From Cardiocondyla obscurior (taxonomy: Eukaryota; Arthropoda; Insecta; Hymenoptera; Formicidae): a stretch of 64,000 nucleotides of DNA. Below the pieces are notes generated by a model. That model was not told the DNA's origin. It saw nothing but the letters and a program-made list of their open reading frames with translations, and made no database searches. Made by a program: the position numbers and the translations under genes. Positions 35,448-50,600 of this stretch are shown here, piece after piece. How positions within the stretch are numbered: the stretch's first letter is position 1; each line of letters starts with the position of its first letter. The stretch covers positions 5,960,395-6,024,394 of the forward strand of contig NC_091872.1 of the NCBI RefSeq assembly GCF_019399895.1, in the 5' to 3' direction.

Positions 35448-38400
35448 AAAATATATACGTTCACTCTCAAAAAGATAATCCTTATTTTCTATAAAAGTTT
35501 CTTTACTCCACCCGGCTGCAAGCTTTCCGGCATATCATGAATTTTACATCGAAACAGATGCGTCTAGTCGTACGAAATTATGCGCTCGCATACGGGTATC
35601 TAAATTGGACAGCGCGAGCCTCGCGCATGTAAACTTTATTATCATATTGCGAATTCATGTTTCACGTTCAATTCGACGATTGAGAAAAGAAAGATCGAGC
35701 TTAAAATTAAATAAAATTTATTAATTAAATTTTTATAGACGCGCAAGTGAAAAAGCTACGCGGGGCAAATTGTTTTAAAATTTAAACGGCTTTCTCGTAT
35801 TACAATCGCGTTTCTTTCTATTTATATTGTTCGATATACAGTCGTTTCAGCCGCGGTGCCTCCGATGCACTAAAGTTGCGGTTTGCAGATATCAGTCAAA
35901 TCGCGTGACGTGCCGTTGGTCCTATACCGCCGTAAGTATAACGCATACGTCATATCGCCGTCACTGTACGTGTCATCCAGTCTCACCTTTCACACGATGT
36001 AACCTTTGAAATTACAATAAACGCCGTCACCGATGTTGCATTCGATTCAAACAAATGTAGATTTATCTGCGCGTAGCGTAATGTAACGGTAAAATAAAAA
36101 CTTATCGGTATATTGTTATAAAAACTATAATTATTAATAAATTATTACTTTACACATTATAAAATTTGTTCAAAGGCAACGAATCCACAATAAAATATTA
36201 TAGTTTTTCTAAATATATATTTCTAATATGTAACAATATATTACAACTTGTAAATTTATTACCTACAGTAGAAGTACTGTAGTTAGAAAAGTAGTTAGTC
36301 TGTAAGCGGAGAGATTTTCTCAGCTACTTGCGGCATGAGATTCATCTTTCTCGGCCACATGCGGCACAGTTAACGTTTTTGCTAATTTTCCGATTCGATA
36401 CAATCCGAGTAAAAAAATATCGTTCTTAAATTCGTATAAAAGCGATTTTATTCCTAACACTAATTTTTTTTAAGTAAAGAATAATCTGCACCGTTAAAAT
36501 TGCGTTCCTTGTGAATTAATCAATTCGTTTTTTAATTTTTCTTTGCTTTATTGTTTTCGCACGCTTAGTTATCGGGGTCGTACTCATGTACTCGCGATCC
36601 AATGGACTGGGGATTCGCAGAGGGTTCCAGCTGATTTAAAGAACGATTCGAGAAGACGCTCTCCACATGCTATGTGCTATCGGAATTGTCTCCGACAAGT
36701 GCACAGCTTTTTCGCAGGCTGCTGCTTGTGGCTTTCAGCAAAATTGCATTCTGCATACATTTCACGTGTAGATACGCGGAGCTGGCGGATAACTCGAACG
36801 TCGCGGTTATATATCCATTAGACATCGCCGCGGACTGTTTTGCTCGACTGATCAATTGTGTTTTTGCACCGTGTCTGTCCGAACCAGGGTTTTCAATTTT
36901 CAGACTTCCACAAGCCTAGCACATTTTTTTTTAATCAAAAGGATCGAGTCTACTAATTTGAATATATTATTAACTGCGCCCGATTAAAAGAAAAAATATT
37001 AAAGCTCAACGTCAAAATTATACCCTTAAAATTTGCCATTTGTAATAAAATTTACTACATATTACAAATTTCCCAAGAAATTATCTTAATGAAATCTACA
37101 AAAGTATAAAACGTTCTAAAAAATAAAATGTTATCGAAGTAAAATATATAACCGGGAATAAATATCATTATTGCGCGGCCACCAATCATGGACTTTGCGG
37201 ATATCATGACACCGACGTCATGAAAATAAATGCCACTAAAACGCGGTGCAATTTCGCGACAAAAAAAAAATTATAAACGGATTGTGCGTTCTCGCGAAGA
37301 AATAAATTTCCCAGTTATTTAATTTCCCGAATACGAGAGGATAAAAAATAGCCATTGTGTGTAACTTGTCAGAATACCGAAGATAGCGTATCGCGCCGCT
37401 ATTCGGAAACGGAATAAATTCCGTGTAATAATTCATTTGAAATTTGCCGGCATCTTCGACGCGCTTTTTTTATTCGTACGCAATTTGTTTCCGCAAGTTT
37501 GCACAAAAATCAAGTAATAACATATTACAGTAATTTGTTATAATAATTTGTTAGATGGATTTCACGCAGCATAAGGATGCACAAAGCCAAATAAGCAGAG
37601 CTAACATCGCGCGCAATATTGACACCTAGTGGAATAGATCAACGAACGACGAGCTGCAAGCGAGAGAAAGTCAGCAGACTCGCGGATTGCGTTCTGTAGA
37701 CGGAAATATTTGCGTCGGGATAACACGTGAATAAAAGTTTAGGAGAGGAAACCGCGCACGAAGTGGATTGCGTAGCGATAAATTAGTTTGAGAAATCGGC
37801 TTCTGTTAATCCGGCTTTAACCCCCGCCAGGCGTTTGCAACATTTTTATTGACACGGCAGTTTAAATCGACCGCTAATCCACTTTTTGGGAGAATACCTT
37901 GACGCGATAACAGAGCCATGTTGAATCGCAGCCAGTATAATCAACGCTGTTTCAAGGGGATGTATGGTAATGGCAGCTCATATCGTGTGTAATCGTGTTA
38001 CATGTTAATTGCTGGTCGATAATGTCACGTCGATATAATTTCCGAGGGAACGAAATATCGGGGACCGGCCGTATTATCTCATCGTTGTACGTAGCAATTT
38101 TTTAATTAATTGCGATCGTAATGTACCTGCTTATAATTTAACTTTGAATATTATTTAAGAGATTAAAAAAAAAAAAGAATTGGAAAAACGTTACGATTCG
38201 TAAATAGTTGCAGGCTCGTTGAAATTTGAAAATTTTATTCAGATACGAGCGAAATAGCTTCGGCTAAATCTACGGACCTTTTCAACGATAAAGTACAATA
38301 TGCTAGGGCATTTCTACAAAACGCGTAACTCAAACACGGTCGACACAGGATACCCAATTCCGAAAGGACATCGAATAACCGAGCCGATTTTGAAAGTCGA

Positions 38401-41291
38401 ACAGCCGACCGCAACGAGGATCAATTCACATTGACGCGACGGTGTGGCGAGCAATTAAATTTCCCGAATCCGAAAGTCCACAATTCGCCGTTTATTTTAT
38501 AAAGCGCGATGCATGACGTAAAATTTCGATGGAGTGTCAAATAGTTTTACTCGTACCGTAAAAGACGGCGCATACTTTCGTCACAAACACGCTGTGTATA
38601 TTTAAAAATATATACAAAATGGTATATATATTTTCAAACATATTTTCACATACAGATTTTTCCATGGAAATAACTGCTGCTCCAATTTTAATAATAATTA
38701 ATTTATAGATAACGATAAATTCTTGAACAAATTTTATTTTAAAAAATATACTTTTGGCAATACGTAGAGAATTTAATTTAAAAGTTGATTATAATTTAAA
38801 AAGCAAATAGATTAAGGGTTGATTTAAAAAAAAAACAGAGAGAGGTTTTTGAATTCGAAGGGATATATTAATATCCCTTAAATCTTAAAGATTAACGAAT
38901 TCGTGTACATTAATGCGCGTGCACGGATATCATATATTCTATATCGCATAAATATCTCAGTGGATAGATGTGTATAGTATAAATAAGCATAAACCATTTC
39001 CATCATTCGCCTCGTTGGCAAATCTCCAATTTCAATTTCTGTGGTAGAGCGCAAGCAAAGCGCAAATGAGAGCTAGGTAATTATTAGAGAGAGACCCATA
39101 ACACTAGCATGTAATTAAACAGCACAGCAGAATGCGGTGTAAATCGTACCACATCGTACATGAAGACAATTACATTTCGAAAAATGGCCGGAAAAAAAAA
39201 AGAAATTCTATCAAAGTTCGAAACGTAGTTATTTCAACGTGCCAATTATTTTCGCAGCCACGCTGCAAGGAAAAATGTCGCTTCGCAATTTTTAACTTTT
39301 CGGACAAACGCGCACGACGAAGCAGCTAGTATATAAGTCACGATTTTACTTTCATCGTCGTCATTTAAATAATCGTCAACCGCGCTTTAATGGCATCTTA
39401 AATAAATCCAATTTGTCAGTGCTATTCAATAACGCGGCTCCAATTTCAATATTCTGTGGGAAAAACGGGGGATAATCGGAGTGTAAGCGCGGGAGGAGGC
39501 GAGAGTGAAAACAGGGAGGACTGCAAATATTCAAAGGGGGACGAATCAAAGGAGGGTCGAAAATCCTTGCGCGCCGCGAAAGTTCAGCCAGCGTAAAACG
39601 AACCCCGGGCTTGGATATTTATCCATTGTTAGCGTATTACGATGCCGTTCCCGCGCAATCCACCGACAACACTACGACACGTTCTGAAAGTTCGAGATTA
39701 GATAACACAGGTCGATGAAGGCGCCCATCAAATCGCCCGACGGATTATTTTCATATAAAATATTCACGCGTTACGAAGTACAATCCCCGAGTTTTTACGG
39801 AATCTTAATTAGACTTGGTGAATCTAATCTTGAAAAAGCAGCGGGTTTTAAGCAAAGCAGGAGCCTAAAATGTTACGTACTTTTTTAAAGAGATTATGCA
39901 AACCTGCCTTACGACAGTCTTTAGCCACAGAATGTTGCCTCAGATATTCTCATAAGCTTCTCATAACGGTAAATAAAATCCCCCGCCAGTATATTCGCAG
40001 TTTGGAAATAATTAAAAAGCACAATTTCATTATTTGTCGCCGAAATTGGCGTCCGACAAACAAGATGGATATCATAACAGAGGATATGTGACAATGCCAC
40101 TGATTAATGTTTGTTGTTTGTACTGGTTATGTGCGACGTGCGGGTGTACGCATATACGTGCGCGTGCATGTGCACGAATAGACACGTGGAACATTTTATT
40201 TGTATAATAAAGTCGCAAAATTCAGTCGAAATTTTATCCACAATTTTATTGCATACATAATACGTATGCGGACAATGGCACCATATTTAAGACGCCTGCT
40301 GGATCGATTATTAAGTTGACACTTAACAAGTTTATTAATTAAAAGACGGGAAAAGCACAACAGTCTATGTATACGTAAAATAAAATCTGAATGTAGGACC
40401 CGTACGAGTAAAAACATTGGTTTTCCATCGATGAATAGAAAATGATATTTTTTAACGTGAAATCGAAAGTTATTTTCGCACAGTTTTATTGTATGAAATA
40501 TATTTATCCGTACCTATTATATTCCCGCGTTAAAGACTTATTCTTCGTAAAATTTTTCAGCTTTAATTAAAACAGTAAATATCTGAGCGCGTGTTTTAAA
40601 TATGTAACAACTAGAATAAATACAAATATTAAACTTAATCTCGTCATAAAATGTAAACTCCAAATTTTTAATTACGCCCGATTTCCAAACTATCAAAATT
40701 ATTCAAAGCAGGTCAGCTATATTTGCGTTATCTGAATAACACACGTGAAATGCTTGAATACTGACAAAAAAAAAACCCCGAATGGATATCGATAATGTCT
40801 GAATATTTCAGCGCATCTGAACATCTGAATCGTTCTACCTGCTGATTTATTATTGACCGGCGTGATTGATCAATCGTCTCTCCATCTTTAATGAGGAGAA
40901 TTGTAAAATATTGATAAATTATTCGCGCAGGATTACCTAACGAGAGTTTTAGGAAGATTAGTGGAACCTGTCGTAAAGCTTACTAATAAGAAATCAATGC
41001 TCGTCATTAATCAAAAGCTCTCGAAGGACGGCGGACGTGAAACTTGCCGTGCTTTTCGTGGGAACGGAGTGGCGGGCGTCCCAGTTCGCTCCGACAGGTG
41101 ATCCCTCCGAATTTTCCAAACAGTGCGTATCGTTTCGCGAATACATTGCACTCAGAAGCGATATATCTTACCGCTCCGCAGTATGCCGAACGAAAATGCG
41201 CCCGCGTTATGCTCGCGAGGCGAAATTTTACCGCGCCTGCGGCATAAAAGTGCAGCTCCCACAAGGATTCGCTCGCGATATAAAATTTGTT

Positions 41292-41332
41292 CCCGCGGCA
41301 GCAATTCTGCGGCAGCAATTCTGCGGCAGCAA
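41292..41332. repeat. 14-bp tandem repeat, 3 units
   Basis: GCGGCAGCAATTCT repeated nearly three times. Confidence 0.9.
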
Positions 41333-42600
41333 TAGACCGTATATTCCACCAAAACGAACGTGGTAACGACGCGCCGTCATTAATCCTCGGCATCGGCACG
41401 CGCCGCACATCCCGCTCTACGTGGCTCGATTTTCGCGCATTTCTCTCGCGTAAATATTCCCCCCCAGCACTATTTTAAGTCCTTTATTCAAACGTCCAAT
41501 GACTCTTTCATATAATGCACGTCTATCGATGAGAGTAATGCAAGAATTGTACGTTAAAATAAAAAATAACGCTCGCAGGAATCGTTTGGCTTTTCCGCAA
41601 CGTGATAATTAAACTAACAAAAGTCTCTGAGATCCGTCGCGAATTCGCGACTATCTCTCCTTTACGCACGTAAAATACTATATTATCATTGCCTGAAAGT
41701 CCATTGAGCCTTCGCGTCAACAAAGTCCGAGTAAAAGAAATAAAAGAAAAAAAAAGAAGAAAAAAAAAAGGATGAGAGAGGGTGGAAAATGAAAAGACCC
41801 GAAAGGACGAGCGAGAATAAAAGAACAGAAAGGAAACGTTTCACACCGAGACCAAATACGCACGGGTCCCGATAGGCACCGGAGCAGTAACGCCAAGGAA
41901 ACTCAATTTTCTCTACGCGACCCGCTGCTTCCCATCGCAAACAAAGTTATTCTTACATGAAAAAGTCCCTTGCACGCATGTGAGTGCATGTAAATTCGCA
42001 TGTATCTAAGAAAGCTCCCTTACATTAAACATGAGATCACGCATTTTATATTTTTCAAATAATTTATATACTCCTGCCTGATTGATACAACTATCGAATT
42101 TTTCTACCAATTGTGATACTTCTAGAAACTACATATTACTAATTAAAATAGATTCAATTATATAATAAGTAAGATTTAAGAACAATGCTAAAACAGAATC
42201 TTGAATAAAGAGTGTAAATTATTGTTCGCGCTAAAAGCCTTCGTTGTTCCAAGAATGCAAATACTGATTAGAACAGCGAATTTCGATGCACCTGGAGAAC
42301 AAATCGCCGAACCAACAACGCGACCGAATCGTGTCATCGTGTACGTGTACCACCGATATCATAAATCCAACCTGAGAGGCGAACGCTCGACAATGAGAAC
42401 ATAGATAACGAGCTCGCGAAAGATATTCGTCGACCGGGCCTCGAGAATAGCTCCCGTAGCTCGGCGCAATCCCATGTTAACATGGATCTACGGATCGATT
42501 GAGGATAGTGCACGCGAAAATTCTATGGATTTATGATTATCGTGGTACATGATTACGACCAACGTTGAAACGTACGCCCGAACCACGAAGAATATTTATC

Positions 42601-42633
42601 TTTTTTCTTTTTTTTTTTTTTTTTTTTTTTTTT
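42601..42633. repeat. Poly-T tract with one C
   Basis: T6-C-T26. Confidence 0.95.
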
Positions 42634-43149
42634 GAGACTTTAATTTACATAAAACTAGGCAAAAGCTAGGCAATAAAGTACCATTGTCCGCATTAACGTT
42701 CATTGCGATATAAACTACATGTGTGGTTTTATAAAAACCGATCAGAAACACTCGTTTCATAATTAACTAATAATAATTTAAAATTAATTTCATGTCAATG
42801 CAATAATTCTCAGCATACTTTTGCTGAAAAAAAAGAATAATTCAGAATTAATTTTATGTAAATGTAATTCTTAGCATATTTTTATCGAATAAAAATAATT
42901 TATCGGGAATGTAACTGTAAAATTTGCATTGACATTTCCATTAATTTTCTCAATTTTGGAGCACAAATATTTCAAACTTTAATTTCAACAAATTAATTTT
43001 TCTTTATTAAAAAAATGGCTGATTCACCTACTTTACGGACGTTCTCTTCGAGCGTCTTGTGTGAAGTTGCTGCGGCAAACATCTTTCCGTCCTTAGCGTC
43101 CCTTGCTCGCGAGCACGACGAAGCGAATCCGCAATTCCAATAGTCCGGT

Positions 43150-44400
43150 CCGGGGCTCCGATCTAGAAAAAGAGATGTGTTAAAAATGAACGTATGTAAT
43201 ATTCGCGTGACGTTTTAACTATTGCCGGACTGCCGCTAGACTGCTCCGACTGATAAAAAAATACAAGTAGTATGGGGTGGCGGGGGAGGGAAACAGGGGA
43301 GCTCGCTCGACCCGACTTAAATATTACACACAAAAATACCGAGAGGCCACAGCCGAGCAAGGTCAAGGTGAGGCGAGGCATGATGTTGTACGACTTTAGA
43401 AAGACTTTAATAATACGTGGACAATATTTTAATACCTAAATACAATGTCGATGCGTAGACGATGGGCTTCGCGCCGATCCACTTGCTTCCGTGTTCGTCT
43501 TTACTCTAAAGGTTCCTCGGTGTCTCGCGAGGAGTCGGTAATGTAGCGCAGCGGGGGGTATGGCAGTCAGCAGAGAACTAGAAGCATCATAGAAGCGCCA
43601 AAGTTATTCGAGACGAATGCAATGAAACATCAGTGCGCATATATTAATATCATTAATCTCGTAATTTTTCATCGCGCGTCTCCGTTACGTCTCGCCTCGG
43701 TGTGTACGCGGTGTCCCCGTGCGAGGTGTTGCAATTACTTGCCTGATTCGCGTAATCACCTTCGCAACCTGGAGCTCCGATTTAGAAGAAAGATATGCTT
43801 AGAATTGCGTAGATAACGTTCGCGTAACGCTCAAGGACATTTAACTGTTGCCGGACTACCACGTCTCCCACTACTGCTGCTCCGACTGACGAAAGAGTGA
43901 GAGTGGCTACTGGGGGGAAAGCGGCGGGTGCCGCGGAGCGCACGCGTGACTCGGCTTAGAATATTATACACATATAATACCGAGCGGTCAAAGTCAAGCG
44001 AGGCAAGGTGAGACGTGGCATGATGTACGACTTTAGAAAGACGATAATAATACGTGGACAATGTTTTAATACCTAAATACAATGTCGATGCGTAGACGAT
44101 GGGTGTCGCGCCGATCCACTTGCTTCCATGTTCGTCTTTACTCTAAAGGTTCCTCGGTGTCTCGCGAGGTGTCGGTAATGTAATCGTAGTGGAGATATGG
44201 CAGTCGGCAGAGGAAGAACTAGGAGCGTCATAGAAGCGTTGAAATTGTTCGAAACAAACGTGGCGAAACACCCGAATGCGTATATTAATATTGTTAATCT
44301 CGCAATTTTTTGTCGCGTGTCTCCGTTATGTCTCGCCTCAGTGTGTACGCGGCGTCCTCGTGCAAAGAATTGCCATCGTTTGATTCACCGCATCACCTTC
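43150..44400. repeat. 620-640 bp tandem duplication
   Basis: Copy 1 at 43150-43769 and copy 2 at 43770-44400 are alignable throughout (for example CCTAAATACAATGTCGATGC in both, and GGTTCCTCGGTGTCTCGCGA in both). The offset grows from about 620 to 641 bp through small indels. Both contain the reading stretch 'YINI(I/V)NL(V/A)IF' followed by 'ASVCTR'. In copy 2 this lies in a 139-codon plus-strand frame (44197-44616); in copy 1 the frame is interrupted. I do not recognise a protein family. Confidence 0.8.
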
Positions 44401-44524
44401 GCAGCTATCATTGTCAGCATCTTCTTCTGTATTTCGCGTACGTATGACTGTACGACTTTTCGGGAGTGTGTGAGTGTAACTAGCCGTGTCTCACCATATA
44501 TTCACGATAATTGCGTTGTGCAGG

Positions 44525-44614
44525 TCAGTTGGGAAAGCAGAGAGAAAAAAAGCAGCTTGAAAAAACAAGGCAATGTGAGAGAAGCATTGAGTGATCCCGA
44601 AGAATCTGTGTGGT
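44525..44614 (+). other. Possible exon, unrecognised
   Basis: Begins after GTTGTGCAG and ends at TGTG|GTGAGC; the best frame reads 'SLKKQGNVREALSDPEESV', hydrophilic and without a known family. Further acceptor-like sites follow at 44852 (CCTCTCAG) and 44989 (TTTGCAG). Joining it to the 44852 site makes a stop codon at once. Perhaps part of a non-coding or UTR-rich transcript beginning in the 43-44 kb duplication; only the splice-like borders support this. Confidence 0.2.
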
Positions 44615-47600
44615 GAGCAACGTATCATTTTATAGATTATTTTACTTAGAACTTTATTTATAAATGTAAAATAAAAGCTACTACGTAAACTCTCTTTTAA
44701 ATAAATGCTCTAAGAGATTTAGAATCATATTAATCTTCTTTTATGCAAACTTTTTTGTAAAAACGTTTCATATAAACGTATATTTGTTCTTAATTAGTGC
44801 CATTTACTACAGGATTACATAATCTTAATGAAACTTAACCTCTCAGACGTGCTGCAAGTAAGAAAGGAGTAAGGAGAAACATCAAGCTTCATCATATAAC
44901 CTTGAGGTATGATTTCTTATTGTTAAAACTTAATAATTCTTTCCTGTTTATTTTAATGGTTTTTTGACTTCAAGTTTTGCATTTGCAGGCTAGAATATCA
45001 TCGATCCTAAACTACTGAACTTCTGTTGCGTATAAAACTGATGAATAAGAAACATTTTCTCAAATGTCATCATTATGAAAAGCTATGGGCATCCAAAGGA
45101 CTGTGTTAGACATGGAAAAGCTGTTTTCATCAGAAAAGGTTTGGATAGTTTGTAACATTTTATTATTTTATAATTTTTATACAATCATAACACAATCTTG
45201 GTGAATAATGTAGTTTCAAAATTTAACGAGCACTTTACAAATATCTTGTGCAATAATGGTCTTGTTAGGAACTGATTTCAAAGTTTGTGCTTATTGTTCT
45301 TCGGGGAATTTAATTCCCAAAATACAGAATATCTCTTCATTTATCTAGCCAACTACGCGTCTTGTTATTTAACAGAGATCAGATGTTATAATTAAACCTG
45401 TTGGATTAATTAGAGAAGGTAGTAATTGTCAATATAGTATTATATTAAACTCATTTATATAATTATTACAAAATCAGTAAAAAGTAATAATTATTGGGCT
45501 CGCTAATGAAAAGTAATTGCATTATATCTGTAGATAAATTAAGTCTCAATTGTATTTTTCTTATCGTCTGGTAATTATTTAAAATGGATCTGCACGTTGG
45601 AAAAGATTTAAATTACTTATTAACTTGGCTCGAAATAGATTAACGCAAATGTTATTTCTAAGTTAACGAGATATATCGCGATACAATTTAGTTTCTCACT
45701 ATTTTAACGTAATAACTCGTTTATCAATAAATCTTCAACAATATTATAACTTCCGTTATTTATATTTGGTTCAGGTTTAGGTTTAACTTGTCTATCAGTT
45801 TACGGAACAGATATCCAACAGACTTTTTTATAATAGTGACAAACGTAGTTTCTATAGGACGCAGTGGGTGGGTAACACGGTTCGATTACACGTGCACATG
45901 TGATCTCGTTGACTGCGGACGATATGTTGCAACCACTCTGTCAATGGGTGCTACTAATTTTCCAATTCTCGCTCGATCAATTCCGTCATCCCGCTTGTCC
46001 TCGTTCTTATCGATTCCGGTCGGCGGATTATCCGGACGAATGACGAGAGCCGGACGCGTCGTCGACGACCAACGTTTTGTCTTCGGTCGCGAAGTTGTTG
46101 ATTCCCCCGGGCGGGAATCGGGGGACCGTTGTCGCTCCTCGGGGAAATAGAAATCGAGCATGAGGGTACGAAAGGTACGCGCGAGAGAGAAAAGGGAACA
46201 AGGATAAGGAGAGATAAGAATGCGCTTGAAGACTTACGAAAGGAAAAAAGAAAAAAAGTAGGTTATGACTTATGGGAGGTGAAAGGATCATAAGAAGTGA
46301 GATTGAAATATTAATATAGTTGCAAAAGAGAAAAGTATCACAAAAATTAATTAAAAATGAATAAAAAATTCAGGCAAAGTAACAAAATTCGACAGTAAGA
46401 GAAACAAAAGCGAGAGGGCGAAGAAAGGAACATATGTTAGAGAGACAGACGCGCAAAAAAAGTGTCATAGCAGTTTTATTGAAACGCGAGAAAACATTTG
46501 GTACAATTAAATCTCTCGAGTTCACATCTCTCTCTTTATATTATCACCCACGGTTAACTCTCTTTTTTCTTTTGCGGCTGAATACTTCTCGCTTTTTAAT
46601 CTGCTTCGCAAACATTTGTTCACGCCACCTCGCCATCACACGTACGCATTTTCTTAAGCAATCCCGTGAACGATCTACAAGTGAAAGTAGGATGAAAAGG
46701 ATATGAAGACGTTTGACTATTTTACTTCGGAATTAATATCGCGTGATTTATATATTTTTACACGCGTAACTTGTACGATTTCAAACAAGTACGGCCAATA
46801 TCGAATTTTAGAACTGAGGGGCGAGATATATTTCAATATCAGTTGTTTCCGCAATTTCGAATAGAGAGAAAATTCTAATAGAAGGAGAGGATCGCGAAGG
46901 GGAATTGGACCGCGGGGGCAAATGGAGTGGAATTACGCGTTGGATATCAAAATTTTCCCTTAACCGAATTACCACGAATCAGTGTCGACCAGTGTCGGGG
47001 TTCGATTTTCTCGATATAATTCCGCCCCAGGCTTCAAAGGCACAACTCTCGCTGACCCCTTTTCGAAGGCCCTAGGAGATCATCGCGGTCACGTTTTTAT
47101 CAGTGCTCCCGCGTGTCATTCCGTCCGTCATTTTTCCCGGCCACGTCCATGATTACGAGCGTGCCATCTCACGAGGACCTCCTTTTTCTTTTCTCTGACG
47201 AGCACACTCTGTATGAGGCGAAGAGCCCTCGGAGATTTACCGCTTCCTTTTGCCGTCTTGTCGCATTTGTCACGAGCAGAAAAGGAAGGATGGTGAGCGA
47301 TAGGGTGCGGTTTATTCGCCGGTTACAAGTGAGCGATACGACAAGGGGGCTGCATTTAGAACAGTCGAAATAGATTTCTTTTTCTACTTGCGCAATAAGA
47401 CACGTTGCTCGGTTTAGTGACTTACAGCTGGAAGAAACTTTATATATATATTTTTTTTCTTTTTTAATATATTTTATGATATATTTTTGAGATGCATATA
47501 TAAATGTATTTTCTCGTTGGTTTACATTCATTCTACAAGCATCTAATTAGCGTATAGAAGAAAACTTCAACCGTGAATAGTAACGACGTGATGCTCAATT

Positions 47601-50600
47601 TTTATTGGCCCAAAGACGTCAAGTGCTCGTCACTCGTTCAAACACCATCGTCGTAATTGCGAGCACGTTCGACCGAGTGTTCTTGATCCTACCTAAAATA
47701 CCTCTAGGAAACTACTTCGCTTCTGAAGCAAATCCATTGGGCTATCTCGGAAAACTTGAAATTTTCCGCGATAACTTACGAATGACGCCCTTTATCGAAA
47801 CGATTTCCACTTCCGTCGTTATCGAGAGCCCGCGCCATTTTTGGAATTCCCTCCTCATGCATGGCTCTCCAATTGACGTTCGTTAAATCTGCCTATCGAT
47901 CAAGCCGTTGAATTTCGATGAATGCGTGTGATGCGTCCGAAACCATCTCGCTGCGCTGCGAAATTATTCCGAACGTCATTCTATTTAACTCAAAATACAC
48001 ATTACTTTCTGGACTAAAGATATTTGAGATGTCTTGGTTATTTAGCTAAAATTATACTCCGGCTATTGAAATCTGCATTAATTATGGAAATAGTAACACT
48101 TATTAAATCATCACTTTTTGTATTAAATACTCTATATTCGGAATATTCTATAACTCTCTTATTGCTAATTAGATTTTAAAAGAGATTTGCATACGTATGA
48201 AATCTTTTCTCCTTTATCCCACAAATGTATATGCTAATTAACTACATCAATCTCCCTCGTTTATCGTCTTTTTTTATGGCGCAATTGAGAATCTGCTTGC
48301 ACTAGAAATCTCTCTGATCAATCTTGACCCAGTTCTAGACGGAAAGTTTGATTTACTCAAAATTAAAATGACCAATATAAAAAAAAAAAAGAAGGATAAG
48401 ACCAACAGAGCATACCGTACATACAAGCATACTTAATTTTTCTTGCTGCCTGGCATTATATCGCACATTTATTTTTAACATTAAAAAAAAATATTAATAT
48501 ATTTCTGATAATGAATAATATATTAATAATATTTTGCATTTTACTTACGCTTTTACTTATTCATTCACTTGGAAACGCGCATATCGGCGCGTTTCTCGAT
48601 CTATTTGGCACATATGTACTGCTGAAACGAGCAGAAAGGATTTTCAATAATAACCGAATTTATGGCCGGACGAAAAGATCTCGTTTATAGGAAGCTTTTA
48701 GCATTGGAGCACATATGACTCCGCGGGCAAACTGTCTCTTTTTCCTCTCTCGCTTTCTCCTTTTTCTTTATTTTCTTTCTCATTCTCACTAAACCTCGAC
48801 GATGTTTTTATGCGCCCCTGCATCAATCTGAAAATGCATATGCAACGGTTTATGACTGGCGGGCACGGAGGAAATGTCAGTAAGAGACGGATATCCTCGA
48901 TGAGAGAATATGTTTGAGACAAATAAGGGATTTAGACACAATTGGAAAAGAACGTCAGGTTCAATAACGTACACGTATAATAACGCACGTAATCAATATT
49001 CTAATTAATGCACGAATAACGTTTAATTCAAAACTTGATATTGATATTTAATTTCATCGTTATATTAATCTAATTGATAATGATTAAGCATTCTTATACA
49101 ATCCGCGTATTAAAAAATACATTTAATATATTGTGCGTTTTTTTTTTTAAACATAAATTTTGCCAAAGAGGTGCAGATAGCATCAACAAATAGTTGATAA
49201 TTCTTTGTCTCGAAGTTCTATCCGACATTTATGCAGACCTCTGAGAAATTAATTATCTCGGAGAAAGATTTTTATCATATTTAACGCGAGTAGCTCCCTT
49301 CGGACTCCGGCCACGTAAATTATCAGCAGTTTCGTTGCGTGTAATCTGTTTACTGCACGCGACTCGGTACCAGTAACGACGGGGCATTTTTAAAGCGTCT
49401 TTCGACGATCTTTCATCCCCCGCAGTTGTTCGTGCTTCCCGCGCTTCGAGCAAATAGGCGATTTATTATCTTGAATCTAAACAAGAAGAAATATTTAAAT
49501 AAAAAGAAGCACGCCTTTATTTATCTCACTCACGCTTAGCGTTTTAAATCAGTTTACGAATTTCTAAAAACTCCACCGGACGAGAAAAATTTGCCTCTTC
49601 AAACAACAAAAGGTAAACTGGGCGTTCAACCGGTTTAGGGGCTCGCGTTTCACCCCCTCGAATCTCAGCCGAGGAGTAGGGAGGGGGGGGGGAGAGCATG
49701 GGGAGACCGGGAATTGTAGTAGCCCGCGATTCATTACACCGGCAGACGAGGCGCGCAGTGTTTACGTCACCCAGCATGGGTGAATTTATCACCGCGAGCG
49801 GTCGTAAACAGCCCATCAGCTTCTTGCTTCTTCGCGCGTGGATATCCGGCGCGTGTGGTGGTTTTATCGGCACGGGTCGGCGCGACAAACCACCGTTGTC
49901 TCGTGCCAATTGCGTCGTCGAACGGAGACTTTGATCCCGTTTTCCCACGTTATCGCGTTTACGGCGAAGTATTAACGAGAGCGCGGATTTATAACGGCGT
50001 GAAAATGGCCGTAAAACGGCCTGTTGTTATTAATATCGATTTTTGATAGTCGCCCGCTCGCGTTGGCGCGATTGCGAAGTTGACTGAAGCTCGCGTCGCA
50101 GTTGCATTGTAAAAACAAAATCACGTGTATTCTGCCGGCCGTAATAGATGTAAAGATTCTAAACGGTGCATTTAAAAAAAAAAAAGTAAGTGAAAGGTAT
50201 ATTTGCCACTTGTCACATAAAGGGTTAAACAAGGATTGGGTACAGTCTAAAGTTTAAACTCCCTGAGCACGTAGACATAATTAATTCTTGCGCGAGATAA
50301 ATAGCTTTCCGTCACGACAATACCTTCTAATTAGCTTCAACACGTTTCACATGCCGCCAGCTAGAGCCTACTTAAGTGTCACAAAGTTCTGCGCGACATT
50401 TGCGTCTCCATGAAAAAATATATGCAAAGATATATGAATAATATATTTAACATATAACATTTTACATGTACAAACATGTATGAATTTAAAAATGTATGTA
50501 GAGCATTACATATATTTTCAAATATACGTATCACATAAATTTACGTCTGTGTAATACAATTTTTATATATATTGCAAAGTATATGATTTTATTTTGTAAG

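Larger units (their letters stand above)
35448..43149. other. No gene seen
   Basis: Small palindromes at 36262-36285 (CTACAGTA..TACTGTAG) and 38858-38882 (AAGGGATAT..ATATCCCTT), and a purine-rich tract at 41740-41775. An exon-like piece at 35889-35931 (TTTGCAG to GTAAGT) is isolated. No domain recognised. Confidence 0.55.

Noticed and set aside
35889..35931. Isolated exon-like block between TTTGCAG and GTAAGT
   Set aside because: No neighbouring exon continues any of its frames; such pairs occur by chance at this scale.
36543..36919. Possible chemoreceptor exon (several frames, both strands)
   Set aside because: Some frames look hydrophobic, but none shows the conserved C-terminal pattern of insect odorant or gustatory receptors.
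46998..47015. GGTTCGATTT as a tRNA T-loop
   Set aside because: No matching A box or acceptor stem at tRNA spacing on either strand.
49544..49948. 134-codon minus-strand open frame
   Set aside because: Pro/Arg-rich, matched by an open frame on the other strand; no domain.
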